From assembly GCF_000740675.1 (NCBI RefSeq), contig NZ_JPXI01000037.1, positions 248,001-312,000 of the forward strand: a DNA stretch of 64,000 bases, in the 5' to 3' direction. Of this stretch, positions 58,173 through 64,000 are shown one piece after another. Both the position numbers and the translations under genes were made by a program. A model generated the notes under the pieces. It saw only the letters and a list, made by a program, of their open reading frames with translations. It searched no databases and was not told the DNA's origin. Source of the DNA: Massilia sp. BSC265. GTDB lineage: Bacteria; Pseudomonadota; Gammaproteobacteria; Burkholderiales; Burkholderiaceae_D. Position 1 is the first letter of the stretch; each line of letters begins with the position of its first letter.

Positions 58173-59438
58173 TTATTGGCGAACTTCGCCGTGGCCGAAC
58201 ACGACGTACTTGAGCGAGGTGAGCCCTTCCAGACCGACCGGGCCGCGTGCGTGCAGCTTGTCGTTCGAGATGCCGATCTCCGCGCCCAGCCCGTATTCGA
58301 AGCCGTCCGCGAAACGCGTCGAGGCGTTCACCATCACCGAGGCCGAGTCCACCTCGCGCAGGAAGCGCAGCGCTGCGCTGTAGTCTTCGGTGATGATCGA
58401 CTCGGTGTGCTTCGACGACCAGGTGTTGATGTGGTCGATCGCGCCGTCCAGCCCTTCCACCACGCGGATCGCCAGGATCGGCGCCAGGTACTCAAGGCTC
58501 CAGTCCTGCTCGGTGGCATGCGCCAGATACGGGTAGCCGGCCAGGATCGCATGCGCCTCGGCATCGGCACGCAGCTCGACCTCTTTCGTCTTGTAGAGCT
58601 CCGCCAGCCGCGGCAGCACGGCCGGGGCAATGGAACGCGCCACCAGCAGGGTTTCCATCGTGTTGCAGGTGCCGTAGCGGTGGCACTTGGCGTTGAAGGC
58701 CACCGGCAAGGCCTTGGCGATGTCGGCCTTGTCGTCGATGTAGACGTGGCAGATGCCGTCCAGGTGCTTGATCATCGGGACGGTGGCCTCGTTCATCAGG
58801 CGCGCGATCAGGCCCTTGCCGCCACGCGGGACGATCACGTCCACGTACTGCGGCATGGTGATCAGGGCGCCGACGGCGGCGCGGTCGGTCGTGTCGACCA
58901 CCTGCACCGCATCCAGCGGCAGGCCGGCGCCCTGCAGGCCCTCGCTCACCAGCTTGGCCAGCGCGCGATTGCAATGGATCGCTTCCGAACCGCCGCGCAG
59001 GATGGCCGCGTTGCCGCTCTTGATGCACAGGCCCGCCGCGTCGACGGTCACGTTCGGGCGCGCCTCGTAAATAATGCCGATGACGCCCAGCGGCACGCGC
59101 ATCTGGCCGACCTGGATGCCGCTCGGGCGCGACTTCATGTTGGTGATTTCGCCGACCGGGTCGGGCAGCGTGACGATCTGGCGCAGGCCCTCGACCATGG
59201 TCTTGATCGCGCCGTCGGACAGCGCGAGGCGGTCGAGCAGCGCCGGTTCCAGGCCGCCGGCGCGGGCGGCGTCCATGTCCTGCTGGTTGGCAGCGCGCAG
59301 CACGGCGGCATCGCGCTCGATGGCGTCGGCGATCAGGAGCAGCGCGCGGTTGCGGGTGGCGCCGTCGGCCCGCGCCATCGCGCGCGAAGCGGCACGGGCC
59401 TTGCGGCCCATGGAGTGCATGTGTTCGGTGATGTCCAT
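58173..59438 (-). CDS. proA: Gamma-glutamyl phosphate reductase
   Basis: A 421-residue NADPH-dependent dehydrogenase making glutamate-5-semialdehyde in proline synthesis. The catalytic Cys is in [45 protein letters not shown] is the cofactor region, and [22 protein letters not shown] near the end is typical. It follows holA by 69 bp. No proB is adjacent. Confidence 0.97.
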   Translation of the reverse strand: MDITEHMHSMGRKARAASRAMARADGATRNRALLLIADAIERDAAVLRAANQQDMDAARAGGLEPALLDRLALSDGAIKTMVEGLRQIVTLPDPVGEITNMKSRPSGIQVGQMRVPLGVIGIIYEARPNVTVDAAGLCIKSGNAAILRGGSEAIHCNRALAKLVSEGLQGAGLPLDAVQVVDTTDRAAVGALITMPQYVDVIVPRGGKGLIARLMNEATVPMIKHLDGICHVYIDDKADIAKALPVAFNAKCHRYGTCNTMETLLVARSIAPAVLPRLAELYKTKEVELRADAEAHAILAGYPYLAHATEQDWSLEYLAPILAIRVVEGLDGAIDHINTWSSKHTESIITEDYSAALRFLREVDSASVMVNASTRFADGFEYGLGAEIGISNDKLHARGPVGLEGLTSLKYVVFGHGEVRQ

Positions 59439-59507
59439 CGTTTAGCCCGTTTATGAATCAAATGTGATTTGACCGAGGGTCAACCGGCATCGAAACAGCC
59501 GCGCGTA

Positions 59508-60521
59508 TTAGCGTGCCACCCGCAGCGCCAGCTGCAGCATGGCATCCCATGCATCGCCCGCAAACGCTTTCGCGCGCAAGCCCTTGACCATCCGGTCCAC
59601 CTGCGCCGCCTCCTGCAGCGCCGCTTCCAGCGTCGCCATCGACACGCGCCGCAGCGCCGGTTCCATCATCCGCTCGCGCGGCCCCCAGATGCGGTATTCC
59701 TTCAGCAGTGCGCCCAGCGGGCGCCCCTGCGCCATCCCGGATTTTAATTTTAGCAGCGTGCGGATTTCTTCACTGACGGCCCACAAGACCAGCGGCAGCG
59801 CTTCGCCCTCGCCTTTCAATCCGTCGAGCATGCGTGCCAGGCGCGCCGGGTCCCCTAGAAGCATCGCTTCGGACAGCTTGAACACGTCGTAGCGCGCCAC
59901 GTTGAGCACGGCGTCATGCACCTGCTCGAACGTCAGCTTGCCCGGCTCGTAGAGCAGGCCGAGCTTCTGGATTTCCTGGTGCGCGGCCAGCAGGTTGCCC
60001 TCGACGCGGTCGGCGATGAAATCCAGGCTCTGGCGCTCGGCGCTCTGCCCCTGCGCCGAGAGACGCATGCCGATCCAGCCCGGCAGCTGGGCGCGTTCGA
60101 CGTTCGGGATCTCGATGTAGACCGCCGCCTGCTGCAGCGCCGCCACCCACGAGGCCTTGGCGGTCTGCCAGTCCAGCTTGGGCAGGGTGATGAGGGTGAG
60201 GTTGTCCGGGCTCAGGTCCTTCGCATAGCCCTGCAGGGCGGCGCTGCCGTCCTTGCCCGGTTTGCCGCTCGGGATGCGCAGTTCGATCAGCTTCTTGTCG
60301 CCGAACAGGGACATGGCCTGGTTCGCCGCCAGCAGTTCGCCCCACTTGAAGTTGCGCTCGACCGTGAGCACGTCGCGCTCGGTATAGCCCTGGGCGCGCG
60401 CGGTCTTGCGAATACGGTCGGCCGCTTCCAGCGCGAGCAGGTGCTCGTCGCTGGTGATCACGTACAAGGGCGCGAGGCCCTTGGCCAGGTGGCCCTCGAG
60501 GGCCTCAGGCCGCAGTTGCAT
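59508..60521 (-). CDS. holA: DNA polymerase III delta subunit
   Basis: A 337-residue clamp-loader subunit that opens the beta ring. LYVITSDEHLLALEAADRIRKTARAQG at the N-terminus and ERDVLTVERNFKWGELLAANQAMSLFGDKKLIELRIP are diagnostic, with the C-terminal collar domain (LVLWAVSEEIRTLLKLK). The gene lies directly downstream of lptE (17 bp), the conserved leuS-lptE-holA order. Confidence 0.96.
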   Translation of the reverse strand: MQLRPEALEGHLAKGLAPLYVITSDEHLLALEAADRIRKTARAQGYTERDVLTVERNFKWGELLAANQAMSLFGDKKLIELRIPSGKPGKDGSAALQGYAKDLSPDNLTLITLPKLDWQTAKASWVAALQQAAVYIEIPNVERAQLPGWIGMRLSAQGQSAERQSLDFIADRVEGNLLAAHQEIQKLGLLYEPGKLTFEQVHDAVLNVARYDVFKLSEAMLLGDPARLARMLDGLKGEGEALPLVLWAVSEEIRTLLKLKSGMAQGRPLGALLKEYRIWGPRERMMEPALRRVSMATLEAALQEAAQVDRMVKGLRAKAFAGDAWDAMLQLALRVAR

Positions 60522-60538
60522 CGCTCGGTTCCACTACG

Positions 60539-61045
60539 TCAGACAGGTTTGATCGCGGCCAGCCGGCGCAGGATCTGCTGCACCAGGTCGGCCTGCATGT
60601 CGCGGTACAGCAGCTGCTCTTCCGATTCCTTGGCCAGCACCTGCGATTCATCGAAGGCGATGTTGCGGCGCAGGGTGATCTCGGTCGGGCCCAGGAGCTC
60701 CTTGTTGTTCGCGTCGCGCACGCGGAACACCAGCGTGTAGCTCAGCGAGTACTCGCGCACCCGGCCCAGGCTGTTCAGCGACAGGATCGATTTGCCGCGC
60801 GACTCGGACAGCACGTCGAACAGGGCCTGCGCCTTCGATGCATCGGTCTCGATGCGCACCGAATCGCCCGCGCGCAGGTTGCGCTTGAGCTCCGTGCCCA
60901 GCGGCGAGGTCTCGGGGAAGGCCAGGTAGATGCTCTGGAAGGGCATGTTGTACTGGCCGGTCGAGCCGCGCAGCTGGAAGCCGCAACCGGCGACGGTTGC
61001 AGCCATCAGGAATGCAGCGAGGGTGCGCACCACGGTTCTTTTCAT
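60539..61045 (-). CDS. lptE: LPS-assembly lipoprotein LptE
   Basis: A 168-residue outer-membrane lipoprotein that plugs LptD for LPS export. The signal peptide ends in the lipobox VAGC, with the lipidated Cys about residue 21 followed by GFQLRGS. SYTLVFRVRD and EQLLYRDMQADLVQQILRRLAAI match the conserved fold. It begins 3 bp after the leuS stop, so translation is likely coupled. Confidence 0.96.
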   Translation of the reverse strand: MKRTVVRTLAAFLMAATVAGCGFQLRGSTGQYNMPFQSIYLAFPETSPLGTELKRNLRAGDSVRIETDASKAQALFDVLSESRGKSILSLNSLGRVREYSLSYTLVFRVRDANNKELLGPTEITLRRNIAFDESQVLAKESEEQLLYRDMQADLVQQILRRLAAIKPV

Positions 61046-61048
61046 CGG

Positions 61049-63742
<2,694 letters not shown>

Positions 63743-63795
63743 TTATACGACACTGAGCTGTCTCGTTTTGCACTGCGGCGAAAGGCAGAGCCGCA

Positions 63796-63835
63796 ATAAA
63801 AAACCGCCATGCCTGCCGTGACAGGGATGGCGGTT
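63796..63835 (-). terminator. Rho-independent terminator before leuS
   Basis: Arms AACCGCCAT/ATGGCGGTT (63802-63810 and 63827-63835) with a T-rich tail on the minus strand end the upstream gene 22 bp after its stop. Confidence 0.85.
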
Positions 63836-63856
63836 GATCGGCTGAAATGCGGTGAC

Positions 63857-64000
63857 TCAGCGCAGCACCAACTCCAGCGCCGGCTTCTCGCCGTAATCCT
63901 CGTAGCGCTCGTTGATGCCGCCCACGCAGAAGGCGATCTCGTCGAGCAGGTCCGGCACGGCGGCTTTCATCTTGCCGGCATCAAGGATGACGATTTGCAG
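63857..64000 (-). CDS. 3' end of an unidentified gene
   Basis: The last 47 codons of a minus-strand gene whose start lies beyond the window: ...LQIVILDAGKMKAAVPDLLD ... GEKPALELVLR, then TGA. The frame is open to the edge, codon use matches the neighbours, and the terminator follows at the expected distance. The family is not recognisable from this part. Confidence 0.7.
   Translation of the reverse strand: MQIVILDAGKMKAAVPDLLDEIAFCVGGINERYEDYGEKPALELVLR

Overview
The window is one stretch of a GC-rich bacterial chromosome. Gene content and order point to a betaproteobacterium of the order Burkholderiales, most likely family Oxalobacteraceae near Massilia/Telluria. The markers used are grpE-dnaK-dnaJ beside hemH, nadK-recN, leuS-lptE-holA-proA, an FMN riboswitch in front of a stand-alone ribB, a UdgX/radical-SAM repair pair, and intergenic GTAGGGTGG...CCACCCTAC repeats. 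This placement is inference from gene families; no 16S gene is present. Coding density is high and most genes are on the minus strand. Starts were moved inward from the longest open frame wherever a signal peptide, a conserved N-terminus or a Shine-Dalgarno (SD) sequence decided it.

Layout. 1-2 kb: a putrescine/gamma-glutamyl pair (puuA-like, cut by the window edge, and puuD). 2-6 kb: an S41 protease, a secreted two-domain beta/gamma-crystallin, a MazG-like pyrophosphohydrolase and a beta-carbonic anhydrase. 6-11.5 kb: the heat-shock block grpE, dnaK, dnaJ with a sigma-32 promoter, plus hemH. 11.5-17.6 kb: ohr, a TonB remnant, a short YidC-like paralogue, recN, nadK, a DUF3667 protein and osmC. 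17.7-23 kb: gloA, FMN riboswitch-ribB, glf and the pcm-rhodanese-tolC operon. 23-31.3 kb: TetR, SDR, small proteins, uppP, recQ, a sugar transporter and trmB. 31.4-36.1 kb: an aspartoacylase-like enzyme, an aldo/keto reductase coupled to a membrane protein, a BNR-repeat protein, then a scar of two truncated genes beside tRNA-Gly(CCC).

36.1-38.9 kb is the most accessory-looking part. An AT-rich leader is followed by a two-gene operon encoding a caspase-fold protease with an undescribed C-terminal half and an alpha/beta hydrolase started from TTG. 38.9-43 kb: a TraB-like protein and a porin-chemoreceptor operon with a structured leader. 43-46 kb: a radical-SAM/UdgX repair operon under a near-perfect LexA box. 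46-55 kb: an M16 protease and a signalling operon (HDOD-histidine kinase, REC-PAS-GGDEF-EAL protein, Sel1-repeat protein). 55-64 kb: Bcr/CflA transporter, THUMP rRNA methyltransferase, hemJ-like, proA, holA, lptE, leuS and the 3' end of an unidentified gene.

Non-coding structure worth noting: a terminator plus a long inverted repeat between dnaK and dnaJ; four copies of a nested intergenic repeat; and a 43-44 bp AT-rich element made of two phased GAAAT-N3-ATTTC boxes, found both near puuD and upstream of the HDOD kinase.
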